Origin: Paramacrobiotus metropolitanus | Lineage: Eukaryota; Tardigrada; Eutardigrada; Parachela; Macrobiotidae | Assembly (NCBI RefSeq): GCF_019649055.1 | Contig: NW_026570333.1 | Coordinates: 124,001 to 188,000, forward strand | Direction of reading: 5' to 3' | Length of the DNA stretch: 64,000 nt | Shown: positions 34,761 to 46,849 of the stretch, piece after piece | How positions within the stretch are numbered: position 1 is the first letter of the stretch | Layout: the number at the start of each line of letters is the position of its first letter | The notes under the pieces: generated by a model | The model's input: only the letters and a program-made list of their open reading frames with translations | Database searches by the model: none | Told to the model about the DNA's origin: nothing | Made by a program: the position numbers and the translations under genes

Positions 34761-36177
34761 ACATCAGCCACACAGCAACAAACATGCAGCACGAGATGTG
34801 TTCCCACTGCTCCGGTTTATATCTGTACTCGTCCATTTACAAAATCACCAGCTCCAGCAGAAAATATGTCTCTACATGGATAGCAGATATTTCCGGTTGT
34901 GAAGGTCATATAACAGAAACGAACTGAAGGAAGGACGAGTTTAGGCTGCAGCAGCTGATGCGCCATGCGTACTGGTAACTCCAGTCTAATTAGAATTGTC
35001 GGAAATTAAGGGCCACGCTGCATCATGCTGGCATCAGTGGCATGTGCCCGTTCCATACGCTTACGCAGGCGTACGCTGACTAAAATAATTAAATTTCAAA
35101 CATTAGCCGTTTTAATTAAGGTTATGGCTATCGTTAAATATTTCACTAACTGAAGCAGTACGGTATCGAAAATAGCAAGCCATAACCCTTGTGGAATTGA
35201 TGAAATGATGACCGCCTGATCATATAACCTGCTTCCAATGGTTCTATAGTGAATACTGTTTAATTACGTCTGATAGCGGTATGTGTACATACCGACCTTT
35301 AGCCATGGAAACCGGCGGACTGCATCCGCAATCTTCCTGCTAATTCTGCACGCCAACGGCGGAGATTTGTAGGTTTTCTTTCTAGGCGGATTAAGTACGC
35401 GCGGTGCCGAGGCCATACCATCAGGCTAAGTCGGCTTCTAGATGAGCGCATCAGGGCTTTTCTCGTTAAGCAGCCGCACCCCACAGATGTGGCCATGTGG
35501 GTGTTGTCGGTGAGGAAAGTCCGGCGCTGTGAGGTGCGACAAGATATCCCCTCGATCATGCACAACGAACGGAGATTTCGACGTCATGCTGCGTTCTGCA
35601 GACGTAGGTACTCGTCTCGTACATGCGCATCGAGTTGCCATTTGCAACAGTTGTTTCCATTATTTTGTCAAACACACAGAATCACTTTGAGCGGCGAAGT
35701 AGCGACGCAGTAGCTGTGATAAGCTTAAATTATACTGTTTCGTAACCGTAGTACAGTGCTTTAATAGGTTATTCACATTAGCATCGGTTAAACGCATAAC
35801 TGCGCAATGTTTAACATTGTTAATTTCAGTTAGTGTAAATATGCGCTCGCATATTGGCACATGTGCTGGCGGATGCCGATTAAAGTATTACGCAATTCAT
35901 CATGTCAACCTACTGTAGTCAATCCGAAACACTGTTTAGGTTAATCAGTGTACTCTGTAGTTAATCTGTGCCGACCCACATCACAATGTCGCGCGTACAG
36001 TAATACTGACGTTGCCGTTCCTCAAATACTTCATGCTGAAAGATTTGCAAGATTAGCCTGATCTGTACGGTAGTGTCTGGCACGAGCCTATACCGGTTAC
36101 GTATAATTATCACAGATATCATGTTACTCGTATCACAGTTGTTGCCGATGACTAAGATTGGATTGGATTCGTGTTAA
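34761..36177 (+). other. intergenic, upstream of the receptor cyclase
   Basis: No exon recognised on either strand. The cyclase promoter should lie at the left end of this stretch. Confidence 0.35.
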
Positions 36178-36340
36178 AGGATGTGCCTCGGTACATGGTA
36201 CCAAATTCGTGTACATGCACGCAAGTATTTACTTTCGCGCACTTCCAAACACCTTTTTTGCACACTTTTTTCTGCATTCTTTGACCACTGATTGGTACAG
36301 CCAAATATTTACGAAATACTGTGATTCTATAGCCAAATGA
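36178..36340. mobile_element. one end of a TTAA-type element
   Basis: After TTAA at 36174-36177 the sequence reads AGGATGTGCCTCGGTACATGG, then TACCAAATTCGTG, as at the ends of the 42.7-kb copy; the ACTTTCGCGCACTTCCAAACAC stretch is also shared with it. The far end was not found, so this is a partial copy. Confidence 0.5.
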
Positions 36341-36353
36341 ATTGCTTATTTTG

Positions 36354-36509
36354 TATAATAATGTGTATGATGATGATTACTTTATTTGCATAACAAATTT
36401 AGTCCAAATTTTGTATTATGTATTTAGTATTTATAATAATGTGTATGATGATGATTACTTTATTTGCATAACAAATTTAGTCCAAATTTTGCATTATTTA
36501 GTATTGTAT
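36354..36509. repeat. tandem duplication, 78-bp period
   Basis: The unit starting ataataatgtgtatgatg at 36355 recurs at 36433, nearly unchanged for about 65 bases (through tagtccaaattttg). Confidence 0.85.
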
Positions 36510-36689
36510 TTTGCATTTAAGTCTTATTATGAACCGATCTCCTTTTCAGTTTTGCATGTAAGGAGAATTCTGTTGTGGGGCACTATTGCACATACGTAAT
36601 ACATCTTCCCTGCACTGCGCTAAATAAGCCTGCATATACACCTTCACAATGATGCCGCATGCTGCAAATGATAGCACGTCCATTCGCCG

Positions 36690-36990
36690 AGCGACAATTT
36701 GCTGCCCGACATGTTATTGACTTACACAACTCTCTGGCCGACAAATTGCTGACCGACAATTCGCTTTTCTGCTAAATTGTTGACCGACGTTTTATTGAAA
36801 TAATAATAATAATAATAATTGGAAGTTTTATAGAAATAATAATTGAAATAATACTGACCGACAACTGGCTTTTCGGTTCGATACGGTGGTTTTTGAGTTT
36901 TCTTGTTGCTTTTTTAAGGTTTCTTAGGTTTTTTAGGGTTCATAGGTTTCTTAGATTTCTTAGGTTTCTTTGGTTTTTTGGGTTTCTCAA
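36690..36990. repeat. degenerate GACCGACAA repeats, AAT run and TTTCTTAGG run
   Basis: Several copies of a GACCGACAATT-like word lie at 36690-36860, with an AAT run at 36803-36821. From 36900 to 36985 the nonamer TTTCTTAGG and variants recur. The same nonamer appears on the other strand at 46.85 kb and in the 55-kb array. Confidence 0.7.
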
Positions 36991-37619
36991 GTCAGCAAAA
37001 TGTCGTCAGCACGGTGTCGGTGTTCACGAAAAGTCGTTCAGCGATTAGTCGTTTCAACAAACTGTCGGGTCATCATTTCGTAGTTTCAGCTGCTCGGTCT
37101 CGTGACAAATGCTATAAAGTACTGCTTGTTTTGCAGCACAAGTCGTTCGTTCGTGGCTTCGTGCCGGCTTATACTCATTGTTGTTTGAAGAACATTATCA
37201 CACTGAAGTATACAGATACAGTACAACTCATACGAGTACATGCTGGCGTGCCTGGACTCAAGAACTTCAGCTCTTTGTGCATATTATTCCGCACAGAGTT
37301 ACTCATTCCAACAGTCTTACTACGGTTAAACAATTTACAAAGTGCGTGTGACACCGTGTCAACTAAAACCATCCCCGGCAATCTTATAACACTGCCCGCG
37401 GTAAAAAACCACCAGGAAAGCCGGTCCCATCTAATCAGACGCCTTAAATACAATTGGGGGCGCAAAATTCTCAAAAACCCTTGTATCGAGCAACGCACAA
37501 CACAACGGTTTTCTTGTGTGATTAAAGCGTGCGTCGGTTTCATCATTGAAGTTTCGGGCAGCTGGCGGACTGGTCTGGCGGTCCGACGTAAACTATAATA
37601 ATTACCAAAATTCTGCTTC

Positions 37620-38516
37620 TTACTCCCGTAGAACCATAATAAACAGTGTCGGATCCAGGAGCCCCTGCGCCGCCCACGTCATATCCAAGACCAAATCAAT
37701 CACCGCGTACACCGCCGCATCTATCCCCACCCAATCCTGCATAATCCACCAGATCAGCTCCGGGATCCAGGAGAACAGCAGACTCCCGGTCAGCACCATC
37801 AGCACCCGGAAGGTCTTTCCGTCCGTCACCGACTGCCGCGCCACCTTCGTACTATCCCGTCGTAAAAAGCGTTTGGCCTGTTTCCGCTTCCACGCAATCC
37901 ACGGATACAGCGCCACGATGCTGACAATGGGCACCACGAAGAGGACCGCGAAGACCGCGGTCTCCCAGATCTGCACGGGGATGCTTTGCGCCGGGGAATA
38001 GTCCGTCATATCTATTAAACACGTGTCGTGCTCGTTGAGGCGGTAGATGCGGTAGATGAACAACGGTCCCGCACACACGTGGACAAACAGCCACGTGACC
38101 GCACACGAGCCAACAGCTAATCGCAGCGAATGCTGGAGACGGTGGTAGCTGAAGGGATGGACCACCGCCCAGACGCGGTTGAGGGTGATGAGTAAATGCG
38201 CGTTGGTGAGAATGGCAAATAGCATCCAGTTCACGTAGGAATAGACGATACACGGCGTAAAGGTCAAATGCCCGGGGAACATTTTGTCGAAAAAATCAAA
38301 AGGGATGTCCAGGAGATTAACCAGGATGTTGGAGAGGAAGACATGTGCGAGGTACACGCTGAATAAGACGGAATAGCGCGCCCGTGTACGGTAGAGAACG
38401 CGAAGAGCCATGACGTTCAAGACGATGGTTAACAGCAGCAGTATCCCAAACACGATTCCCACGACGGTTTGTGCGTACGGTGGGAATGACGGCTGTAATC
38501 GCGTGGTGTTGTTCAT
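37620..38516 (-). CDS. NRxWAV-type rhodopsin-like GPCR with no C-tail
   Basis: Single exon, 298 residues from the ATG at 38516 (MNNTT, an N-glycosylation site); upstream frame is open but has no better Met. Seven hydrophobic segments. Motifs: NLLDIPFDF at the TM2 position, LNRVWAVVHPFSY in place of DRY and following residues, WIPELIW in TM6, LLDPTLF for NPxxY in TM7. The chain ends seven or eight residues after that motif, so helix 8 and the cytoplasmic tail are absent. It shares DMTDYSP, PVQIWET, RTFR-type loop motifs and the TM7 ending with the four paralogues at 45-59 kb, but is much more divergent, and lies on the other strand. Ligand unknown. Confidence 0.8.
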   Translation of the reverse strand: MNNTTRLQPSFPPYAQTVVGIVFGILLLLTIVLNVMALRVLYRTRARYSVLFSVYLAHVFLSNILVNLLDIPFDFFDKMFPGHLTFTPCIVYSYVNWMLFAILTNAHLLITLNRVWAVVHPFSYHRLQHSLRLAVGSCAVTWLFVHVCAGPLFIYRIYRLNEHDTCLIDMTDYSPAQSIPVQIWETAVFAVLFVVPIVSIVALYPWIAWKRKQAKRFLRRDSTKVARQSVTDGKTFRVLMVLTGSLLFSWIPELIWWIMQDWVGIDAAVYAVIDLVLDMTWAAQGLLDPTLFIMVLRE

Positions 38517-41500
38517 GATCTCGATAATGAGAATACCAATAGCAGCATAACATCTTGGGCACGGACCAAGGATTCCACTTGCATAATTAAAACAGAGCAC
38601 TGCAATGGCTGGTACTCGGTGCTGTTTATCATCTTGAGAATGATATAATTACTTATACAACAACTGGAAATTCCATAACAGCATTATTTCTAAATTTGCC
38701 AACAAGAGGATTTAGTTTAAGCAGGAAGATGCCAAATCAGATGGCAGAAGGAGGAATCAGGCAGTTGAGAACGTGATGAAGTCATGAAGTTACTGCTAGT
38801 GATGGAATTTTTATATTCAGCTATCCGTTCCAAGTAGCATTAGCCAAATAGGCATGATAATAAAATCCGTCTTCAGTAGAGCGTAATAATTACACCGCTT
38901 CTTTCACCTCAAGCACTCATCGAAACGGCACACGACACGCAGCATTCCTAATGATCTCCCTGCTGGTGGTGACTTTTTTAGTGGAATGTTTGCAGCTAAT
39001 CCATATCTGGTTGGGATATCCGTTGGCGCTTGTATCCGTGTATGGCGTAGAGGTGAAAACTGCACTCTAATCGGCTGGAAGGTGAACATCCTCGGATTGA
39101 CGAGCTACAGCCAACAACACGCACCTGACGGCGCTAATTAACCACCGTCGGGAGTCAAGTCAACCTGGTATACTGTGGTGTCCTGTTGTCAGCCGGTACC
39201 GTATGGGATGAGAAACGATCGCACGGTGTTTCCAACCGTCGACAACTTCCTGGAATTTGACAAGATAATTGCCACCATTATCTAGTCCATAACTCACCCT
39301 ACAGCGCAGTCCCGGTTATCTACCGACTACCGCTAACGCCGATCTGTTGTCCGTGGTAAACAATCTCCATGGTAAATGCGTAATGGCGTACATCCATTGT
39401 ACACATAATACCGTATGCCTACGTAGAAAACTGGCTTCTGATTATTAGGAAAATACGCGCGAAGATTCTAAAATGCGAAAAATTACTTGTACTGATACAG
39501 CTCAAAATTACCATTTTTCAACAATCTGCTTTGCGCATTGGAGCCAGTAAATCAAGTTTTTATTCTTTATTGTAAACACCTGATGTCATTATTTACTGTA
39601 GGTTACCCTACAGACGTTCATACTGCGGTGTGGCTCGAAACGAACAATTTTAGCGCCGCTAAGAAAAAAAAATAAATATTTTTAGGTAAACTTACCTGCT
39701 GCTGCCTGTGGCATAGTGCACCGTGGTATACAAAGCAGCTCGAGTCAGATTTCCCAGATTTTGCTGTTATAGTCTTAGCCTGTTCGTGAAACGGGTGTGT
39801 GTTATAACTTTATAAGTACATTTTGTCAGCGTTACAAGCGCATAACCACAGTATACCGGCTTCGGGTTTCCCGGTTTGTACATCGATATTAAAGCGGAAG
39901 TAATGCCTGTCTAATCCATTTAGCATGATGTGGTTATTTGGTCTGACAAGATTACCATGAGCGTAGCACTGAATGCAGGAAGTGGCCGTGCTCGTTCTCA
40001 GTTTGGTTTATCCCTTCTTACGAGCAAAAGGAGCTTAACCGCGCGTCGTTCTTAAACTGGGCGTGTAGTACAGTGTTTTCTCGCTCCCGCTACATAATCG
40101 CAGTTGTAGGTGCACTGACCTTATGTGTCTCTCTAATCTACACAGCCAGACGGCTCATGATCAGTAGTCAACAGCAGGTTGGTCGGATTTACTTGATGCA
40201 GTGGAAAAAGGTAACATTAAACCGGCCGGATGGTTCACATTCGGTACGTTTTTAATATAGGCAATTGCCATCAAAACAACAAAAAGATTCCCACTCTTTT
40301 CTCAACCCTTCACAACCATTACCTTTCACTCCGCGTACTACCTTTCATTTCGTTCGCAATCTCCACAGCTGTTTGCTTTAAAATTATCCTGATCCAACGT
40401 TTGTAAATGTTTCGTGAAATGATGCTGCTATTTGCAGTAAAATACAGCGCAAATGGCCATTTATGTTGTCGCAGCAGTCCGCCATCAGTTCATGGTGATA
40501 GAATCCAGGAATTTCGGTGTGTTTACGTAATCCTTTTGGATTTTGTAAAATAATGGTGTTGGAAATAAATCGCAAAGTTTTATCCCACTTTGCTCATATA
40601 AAAGCGTGAAAAGACAAAAAAAAACCGAAACGTGGCGAGCGGTGTGATTGGCACGCTGGGCAGTGTCCGCGAAACGTAGTGCACGAAGGCCACATTTTTC
40701 ACTCGCATCATCCGTTATCGGGGTAACAAAATTCCAAAATGTTTTAATGCATTCAGGTGTATCAAAAGTCTCATTTTAAACCGATCTTCTTCAAATTTGG
40801 CACGTAAATGCACATAACCATGAAGATCGTTCTTACACCGATCCAAACTTCAACGATATTTTTCGAATTTTAAAATAAATGTTTATGTTTTTGAAATTCA
40901 TTTTAAAATTTGGATAACATGCCTGCACACCATGGATCTTAAAATACTGTCTCCTTTTACTTAGCAACGTTTTCTGCCGTCTAAGCTATGCTATACAAGA
41001 GTATCAGTGAACAAAAACTCATAACATCATCCCCGTTCGGCTGTATTAAAGGCAAAGTACATATCTTTCTCGACAGTTCTTTAAAGAATTCCTTCGTCAA
41101 TGGTCCCCATGTAACCGTCGTTTCGAACGCCAGCGGTAAAGCTGTGTAACGGATGAGCTACGTAACGGTCTAATGATGTACTTCCTTTATACACCAATGT
41201 AACACCATTATAGGGACAGAGACACGCCCCAAATGCAGACCAATCCAGGTGCCACGATTCCGTGCCAACTGGCCACGCACCCCGTTATACCGAGATGGCG
41301 AGATATTTACAAACAATTGTAGCAAATCAATGCCGGAGGGCACAATACACCGCATCAACAACAAAGTTAGCAGCCGCACTTTCCAACGGCTACAATGTCG
41401 CCGTAGGCCAAGAAATGCCGCAGAGTTCTGCTCTGTTTCGCCGCGAAGGAAACAGCGAATAGTATGTCATTTGTACGATATTACAGCTGGTGTGTAGCAC

Positions 41501-41524
41501 ATTTTTAATAATATCGTTTCCAGT
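38517..41524 (+). other. intergenic, mostly unrecognised
   Basis: Holds an R2-type scrap at 41050-41165. Sequence at 40700-40930 (gtctcattttaaaccgatctt, gaaattcattttaaaa) is related to the interior of the TTAA-type elements, so a decayed copy is likely. A hydrophobic open stretch at 40073-40213 followed by a GT was considered, but has no Met start. Confidence 0.4.
41050..41165 (-). mobile_element. internally deleted R2-type 3' scrap
   Basis: The minus strand reads LPLAFETTVTWGPLTKEF and FKELSRKI, matching the 56.8-kb copy. Compared with that copy the next part is missing: the text jumps from CGAGAAAGATATGTACTTTG directly to the 3' tail, joined at a few shared bases (aagat). Confidence 0.65.
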
Positions 41525-42192
41525 ATGACTGCCTTACTTCTTACACTGACGGTGTGCATTTACGGAGCCGTGGTAAGTTAAAAAGGAAACGAGCGCCGGA
41601 AATTCTACTGCAGCGATTATGCTCGAGTCGGCACGACGAGTATCTCAGCTGAAACGGCTAACTCAGCGCTTTTAGGGAGCTTTGTATCCGTTGGATTATT
41701 GAATGTGTTCCACTGCAGATGGCAGCACCGTCACCACGTGCTCCCTCCATTACCCCTCATACCGCCCTGGAGGACGGTCACAATGTCACCATGGTGGTGA
41801 TCCCTCACGGTCAGTCCTACACGGTGCTGTGTGCCCCATCAAAACCGGCAGTTACGACCACTGCCACATCCGCAGGACGCCGGCGTCACCGGCGCAGGGC
41901 CGTGCGCAACCAACCCCGCCTTTCCAGTGCCACTAGTACCGCTCTCCCCGCTAATAATTCCACCAGCGATCCCCGTCCCATCGTTATCCTGGAAAAGGCC
42001 ATGTATACGAAAGCCCGCTGCCCAACCACGGATGCAATGAATGATGTGCAAAGAGTGTGTGCATTCGGCGACAGCAGCTGTGTGATCCGCGCCAATGATA
42101 CAGCAACGCAAGCCGGTTGTCGACAGCGGCCACTGACGCTGAAATACGCGTGTGACGTGCTCACGATCCATCCTAGTAAGTCAACAAAATAA
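41525..42192 (+). CDS. small secreted Cys-containing protein, weakly SUEL-lectin-like
   Basis: Exon 1 (41525-41572) encodes a short Met-Thr-Ala-(Leu)3 hydrophobic leader of 16 residues and ends at GTG|GTAAGT. Exon 2 (41719-42192) follows an AG in the same phase. The mature chain has a basic segment (RRRHRRRAVR), Asn-linked sites (NVT, NNST, NDT) and six or so Cys. The C-terminal third, with IVILEKAMY, ARCPTT, RVCAFGDSSCVIRAND and LTLKYAC, follows the spacing of SUEL/galactose-binding lectin domains but is shorter and lacks some consensus residues. A strong donor (CCTA|GTAAGTC) precedes the stop by about 20 bases, so the gene may continue in exons not seen. Function is not claimed. Confidence 0.5.
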
Positions 42193-42688
42193 CCACGGGT
42201 TGCATCGTAATAACACCATGTTGGTGAGCTATGTAATAGCTGTGTAATGTGTATAAGGGTAAGCAGCGTCAGACGAAATGTCTCCCCGTGATAACACGCA
42301 TCATCTACGAAAAATGCGGGTACCGATGTGCAGCAGCACAGAATTACTCTACTAGATTATCTCGTGCATGGCAAACAAAGCGCTGACGGTTAACCGACGT
42401 ATCTCGATAATTAATCCGGCTTGCATGCAAATTATAACGGGGTTTTCGCTGTTTCAGTGGTCTCGTACGGGATGATCGTTAACAACATGTTCGACTGAGG
42501 AACCGCAGAGCCGGGTCCCTAACGACGTCTCCACAGGGATTCTTGTGTTATTGCACATAGCACAAAATTTCTTCTTTCCATTAGACTGTCTTGAACTGCC
42601 TTTCGCTGTAGAATTAAGCTAATTGAATTCTCCGCAACCAGTACTCAACGTTGGATTTACATGACAATTACGTAGTGCTGTGAATTAA
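42193..42688 (+). other. intergenic; block repeated at 51.2 kb
   Basis: The block at 42459-42510 (tctcgtacgggatgat ... gttcgactgaggaac) recurs, diverged, at 51238-51285. No coding sense was found for it. Confidence 0.5.
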
Positions 42689-43154
42689 GGGAAGTGGGCC
42701 GGTACACGGTACCAAATTCAGACTCCAGATTTTCATGATTTTTTTAAATTTTAAAATGAAGTTTAAAGTTTTTGAAATTCATTTTAAACTTCGAAAAACA
42801 TGCTAGAACAGTGGATCGGTGTAAAAACGATCTTCATGGCCAGGTGCACTTACGTGCACAATTTGAAAGAGATCGGTCCATAATGAGACTTTGGATACAC
42901 CGGAATGCGTTTAAACTTTTTTGAATTTTCTAACAGCCATAACTTCCGAACCGGATGTTGCGCGCACAAACGGTTTTCACGCCAGTGTATACAAATCATC
43001 TGGCTACAGAATGTCATAAAACGAAACAAAAATGTGTTTGGGAGTGCGCGAAAGTGAACTGTTCGTGCATCGAATTTGCCAATTTGGTACCATGTACCGA
43101 ATTTGGTACAGTACCATTTGGTACCACGAATTTGGTACCATACACCCACTTCCC
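42689..43154. mobile_element. 466-bp piggyBac-like non-autonomous element
   Basis: Flanked on both sides by TTAA (42685-42688 and 43155-43158). Both ends start with GGGAAGTGGG in inverted orientation, then GGTACCAAATTC. Inner right end carries four GGTACC-type half-palindromes. No open frame of interest. Confidence 0.8.
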
Positions 43155-44330
43155 TTAAGTCGTTCCGTGCTCATCGACTCAGACATCGAGCCGTGCTCAT
43201 GCTCTTATGTCGAAAAAATTCACAGTTATACTGGAGGCGGAACCAAAAGTTGTCGTTCTTGTCAGTTTGTGACTGAAAGTCCAGACTGTAGTGTGGTGCC
43301 GTGTCCGCGTCGCACCGGGAATTTGCGAGCCTTCACACAACATAACCTTCTGATGCAACATGCTGCGCTGTGAGCAATGTGCTAAAACGTGACGCAATCT
43401 TGGCCGACGGCTGCTATGAACTTAAGAATGATATTGCCAGATAGCATAAGACCACTGATGGTTCATGGTGGTCAATGACCTTTACTGACTAACAATCGCA
43501 GACATGACGCTGCCCAACCGTTCTGCTAACGTTGACCTTTATGTAAACTTAGTCAGACTAACAGTGCAACAACATCGAGGATGAGAAAACATTCCAGAAA
43601 AACACTTTCCAAGACCCGATATTCCATAGCTGCTACAGTAGCCATGCATGATGACACCAGTTCATTCACAAGAAGGTCTTCTCCCTCAAGTACTCAACAG
43701 TGATTTCTAATCCAAAAATTTGAAAGATAAGACAACACGCTTTCAGTTCAAAAGCATTCACAGACAAACCATGAGACAACATTTTATTGACTTTTACCGA
43801 AAGATTAAAATACCAGTACAGTTACGACGTTACGAACTGGCTGATGCTTGTCTGACCACTTCCATCCGTTGCAAACCACACCACAGTTTGCCTGTCCATA
43901 CAAATGGCGCTTCTACCAGTCAACTCGCGACAATATAATGGATCGGAATGAAGCCAAACTGGGCTGTTATCCAGCCTGCAATCCGCCATGCTGATTAGCC
44001 CAATTTAGCTACTCGTTTATTTACTGGTTTGTTCGTTGCGGGTACTTGACATTACAGTTCTGTAATGGCCGGTCAACAGAGCAGTACAATTAACAATACT
44101 CTTCCATACATAATGTGCGTGCTAGCGATCATTCATGGCATACACAACAACAATAACATTTCCCCATGGCGGAGCCTCCTTCGTGTAATGGGTGCCGGGT
44201 ACGGCGAAACGCATCCACATGACTTCCCCGCGTCATTGTCATCCAGCTCTCTCAGCCAGCGGTGACTGAATGTGTCCATCGATTCGAATAGGAAATCAAC
44301 TGAGAGCCTCACTAAAATTATCGCGTAATC
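43155..44330 (+). other. intergenic; right part shared with 51.6 kb
   Basis: From about 43935 on (tggatcggaatgaagccaaactgg, tgattagcccaatttag, gttgcggg) the sequence is homologous to 51630-51800, showing that the GPCR duplication unit extends about 0.9 kb upstream of the coding frame. Confidence 0.6.
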
Positions 44331-44360
44331 GCAGCCAACGGCAGTCGACCGGTATAATGT
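44331..44360 (+). promoter_or_regulatory. conserved upstream block, GPCR copy 1
   Basis: GCAGCCAACGGCAGTCGACC then GGTATAATGT. It recurs with small changes about 0.4-0.6 kb before each of the four coding frames (also 47561, 52030 and 58098). Conservation outside coding sequence may be due to recent duplication or function. Confidence 0.4.
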
Positions 44361-44892
44361 TATTCTAGAATATACTTACAGTTACTGTATCTATGCCGGA
44401 AGGAAGCATGCTGACTTTAAAGGTACACCAAGGGGATTTCCGCGGGCAGCTGCGTACATTATGGTGATTAGTTAGGCAAGGGAAAGCACTGCCGTTTATG
44501 CGCAGTATCCTGTATTTCAGATAGAGATTCTCAAACGCTGTAGCCATCTTGTTCTTGGTGTACGGGGAATAGTTGTGGGATTATTGTTTCTCGGTGACGC
44601 ATTATGTGGCGCACAAAGTGAATTTTGCATGAATGACCGATTTAATTTATTCTGCGACCGCGGACTCAAAGGTACACGACGGATTCGCTGCCGATTCCCG
44701 CTAATTTATATGATGCGAGTGTATTATTTTTGATTAATGACCTTAATACTTATTGCACCATGAGTTTTCCCAGAAGTGCACGTTTTATGCAGGCGTATAG
44801 GTAAAGGCACTTGTTGAAATGAAAAAAGAGTTTGTCTTCGCCCGTTCGTCCGGGAATACAAAATTTACTGGATGAACAGATTTTACGCAGCG

Positions 44893-45813
44893 ATGAACAA
44901 CTCTACATTGACGGAACTGGAATTCAACAGAACCGAGGCTGCGCACGATCCCGTCAACGGACGCGCCATGCTCACTGTCTATATCATCATTCTCACCTTA
45001 ACCGTGGTAACCAACGCCACAGCCCTCATTATCCTGTACCGCACGAAAAGCAGCGGCTATTCTGCTGCTTTCGGGATCTATCTCATCCATCTCTTCACCA
45101 TGAACATCCTGTCAAATCTTCTGGACATTCCGCTGGATATTGCGGAGAAAGTGTATAGCGTCCGCTTCACGGCGGCCCACTGCGCCCTGTACACCTACGT
45201 CAATTGGGCGCTGATGGCCGTTTTGGTGTACTCGCATCTGGCCATCACTCTCAACCGCCTGTGGGCGGTGCTGCATCCGCACAGCTACCGACAGCGCCAC
45301 ACCCTGCAGCTGGCCGTTGGAATTTGCTGCCTGATCTGGATCGTCGTGCATCTGTGCGCCGTACCGTTATTCGCGTATCGACTAACCCACCAATCAGAGA
45401 ACGACGTGTGTCTGCTGGATATGACGGATTATTCGTCGGATCTCAGCGTCCCCGTGCAAATCTGGGAGACGGTGATTTTTTGTCCTCCTGTTTTTGCTGC
45501 CGACACTGGCGATTGTGCTGCTGTATCCGCTGATTGAAGGGATACGCCAACGCGCCCGGCGTCGTGTGTGGCAATTGTTAACGGATCGCTGTATGGGCGG
45601 AAGAAGGTGGTGGCAGATCCGCGGACGTTCCGCATGCTGCTGGCGCTGACGGTGAGCTTGTTGTGCGCATGGATGCCGCAGTTGATCTGGTCGATATTGG
45701 AGGACTGGATCATCCTGGATTTCGTCACGATGGCCACCGTGGATTTGGTGCTGGATTGTACGTGGACGGCACAGGCTTTGCTGGATCCCATTATGTTCAT
45801 TGCCGTGTTTTAA
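44893..45813 (+). pseudogene. GPCR cluster copy 1, two frame lesions
   Basis: Aligned with the three intact copies the Met is at 44893 (MNNSTLTEL). The frame reads normally through TM1-TM5 (NLLDIPLDI, LNRLWAVLHPHSYRQRH, DMTDYSSDL). At 45476-45481 there are six T where the others have five. The shifted frame hits TGA at 45535-45537. A further GT inserted in gtcgtgtgtgg near 45565 restores the original frame, which then runs cleanly through TM6-TM7 to LLDPIMFIAVF and TAA. The two insertions add three bases, but the stop lies between them. Either a young pseudogene, or assembly error at simple runs. Confidence 0.75.
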
Positions 45814-46849
45814 GGCTGTGTATTTTGTAGAGACGTTTGCGCTTGTCAGGCCGTATTCGCGTAATAACAAACCCGGTGTTTTCTCTATCCTATTAAACGT
45901 ATTTTTAACTGCATTTGTGAACTTAGATGCTAGAAGTTACGTGAAGCCCTGCGTTAACAATTTCGTTGGAGATACTTTAGCAGCATCGGTTCATTATAAA
46001 ACTGTACAAACGGTATCGACCAGTGGCCAGATACATTTCCCACATAGAGCGATATTTACCAGATAGAGCGAAACTAATGCTGCTTTGATGCAGCTGGAAC
46101 TGTAGTCACTGTATGAGTATTGTGTATATAATGCGCGTGTCACCTATGATTTGAATTTAACAGCACCCGAATAACCACAGGATCCGCATGGTTTAACCTC
46201 TTTCCGGTTATTATCGGCCTGCTGCACGATTTCTCCGCGTCATTATCCACCAGTTCCTTGTGACTGCGGTCAATCTTGAATGTGTGCACTGCAGCGTATA
46301 AGAAAGCAGTTGATTGTGAGATGCAGCGCAGCGGAATTATTCACCGCCGTCGTAGTCAGTCGATCGGTATAATTGATTTCCAGAAAAGTGCCGAACTGGC
46401 ATGTGACAGTGATCGTTGTTAAAGAGCTGGTTTAGCGGAGACGAGACCACGTCCGCGGAACAGCTCGTAGGTCACGACTCACGATCGGTATAACCAAACA
46501 CAACACCCGGACGTCTCACGCTCTGTTGCTTTATCAAGTAGGGAAGCCCAGTAAAGTGAGCAAACGGACTCTCACTAGTCACAAATAAAATCAAATATGC
46601 CAGTCTATTTCAAGGCATCACATTCTGTTAAACACTAATACTTCGATTTTCTCAATTTGCTCACTTTGAGTAAACGGTTTTATATATTGCTCACCCGTGA
46701 CCACCCATGTGGCGCGCTACATGATTCTTGTATCTGGTCTACAGTTTTAACTCATTTCATTGCAGTACGCAAGGGACTATTTTATTAACTTACAAAATGC
46801 CCCTTTTTTCGTAAGACAAGGATACGTCACAGATCAAAAACAGTTCATC
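45814..46849 (+). other. intergenic; contains a partial upstream block
   Basis: A block at 46170-46380 (including cagtcgatcggtataat at 46356-46372) resembles the upstream region of copies 1 and 3 but no receptor frame follows directly, suggesting a leftover of duplication or the distal upstream region of copy 2. Confidence 0.45.

Noticed and set aside
36978-37598. 206-codon open frame
   Set aside because: It has no ATG start, no domain, lies on repeat-derived sequence, and a long frame is also open on the other strand.
37620-38516. Start at the upstream GTG (38600)
   Set aside because: No Met there; MNNTT at 38516 gives the family-like short glycosylated N-terminus.
40073-40213. Hydrophobic, type II membrane anchor-like stretch followed by AAG|GTAACA
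   Set aside because: The frame is open far upstream without any Met and no following exon could be joined.
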